In this document: positions 43,713-43,755 of the stretch, piece by piece
Layout: each line of letters starts with the position of its first letter
Numbering within the stretch: the first letter of the stretch is position 1
Assembly (NCBI GenBank): GCA_947174835.1
Contig: CAMWKM010000007.1
Span: 1-43,755, forward strand
From: an uncultured Prevotella sp.
Lineage (GTDB): Bacteria; Bacteroidota; Bacteroidia; Bacteroidales; Bacteroidaceae
Length of the DNA stretch: 43,755 bases
Direction: 5' to 3'
The notes under the pieces: model-generated
What the model saw: only the letters and a program-made list of their open reading frames with translations
Database searches by the model: none
What the model was told of the DNA's origin: nothing
Program-made: the position numbers and the translations under genes

Positions 43713-43755
43713 GAAGCCTCCAACCGCCTCGTTTGAAGCCTCCAAACCACCCGTT
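43713..43755. repeat. Direct repeat cut by the right edge
   Basis: Two copies with a 22-base period: gaagcctccaaccgcctcgttt at 43713 and gaagcctccaaaccacccgtt at 43735, the second running to the window end. They share GAAGCCTCCAA and an ending CGTT. It may be the start of a longer intergenic tandem repeat; no gene overlaps it in the window. Confidence 0.7.

Overview
The window is bacterial chromosome from a member of the Bacteroidales, most likely Prevotellaceae. This is inferred from the gene families (DUF3108, GH3/WbqC/LepB/DapB neighbourhood, GlsA/GlsB acyltransferases, Bacteroidetes-type FtsL and MraY), from repeated TAnnTTTG -7 promoter elements in front of genes, and from the near absence of strong Shine-Dalgarno sequences. 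No rRNA, tRNA, CRISPR array, transposase or integrase was seen. The left edge cuts a gene. The right edge ends in non-coding DNA with a short direct repeat.

Layout. (1) Positions 1-7772, minus strand: two transcription units. dapB - lepB - a degenerate S26 signal-peptidase paralogue - wbqC-like are tightly packed. GH3-like synthetase - Ig-like lipoprotein - DUF3108 protein follow from their own promoter. (2) 7969-11986, plus strand: DUF3737 protein, MalY/PatB-type PLP enzyme and OPT peptide transporter, joined by start/stop overlaps. (3) 11995-15818: a GH28 polygalacturonase-like enzyme facing a GH106-like alpha-L-rhamnosidase, both exported, suggesting pectin/rhamnogalacturonan breakdown. 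(4) 15989-17830, minus strand: glsB-glsA, the N- and O-acyltransferases of glycine-lipid synthesis. (5) 18069-33772, plus strand: a complete-looking dcw operon, mraZ-rsmH-ftsL-ftsI-murE-mraY-murD-ftsW-murG-murC-ftsQ-ftsA-ftsZ. It starts behind three MraZ boxes, ends at a hairpin terminator, and lacks murF and ddl. (6) 33811-37410, plus strand: acyl-CoA ligase, prfB, a 51-residue membrane protein and a CYTH protein. (7) 37435-41124, minus strand: an accessory-looking cluster of a stand-alone LytTR regulator, three DUF2589-type proteins, a zinc-ribbon protein and a phage-type N-acetylmuramidase. (8) 41301-43613, minus strand: an outer-membrane DUF3943 protein with N-terminal 16-residue repeats.

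How the genes work together. Most of the window is cell-envelope biology: diaminopimelate supply (DapB), Lipid II synthesis and its assembly into septal wall (dcw), lipid modification (GlsA/GlsB, acyl-CoA ligase), and protein export (LepB). The most novel part is region 7. No protein in it shows a signal peptide, yet it encodes a peptidoglycan hydrolase. Both promoters in it carry a pair of TGGAT repeats spaced about two helical turns apart at the same distance from the -7 box, which suggests one LytTR protein switches on itself and the DUF2589/muramidase genes. What the cluster does is unknown. The adjacent S26 paralogue that has lost both the catalytic serine and lysine is a second point of interest.
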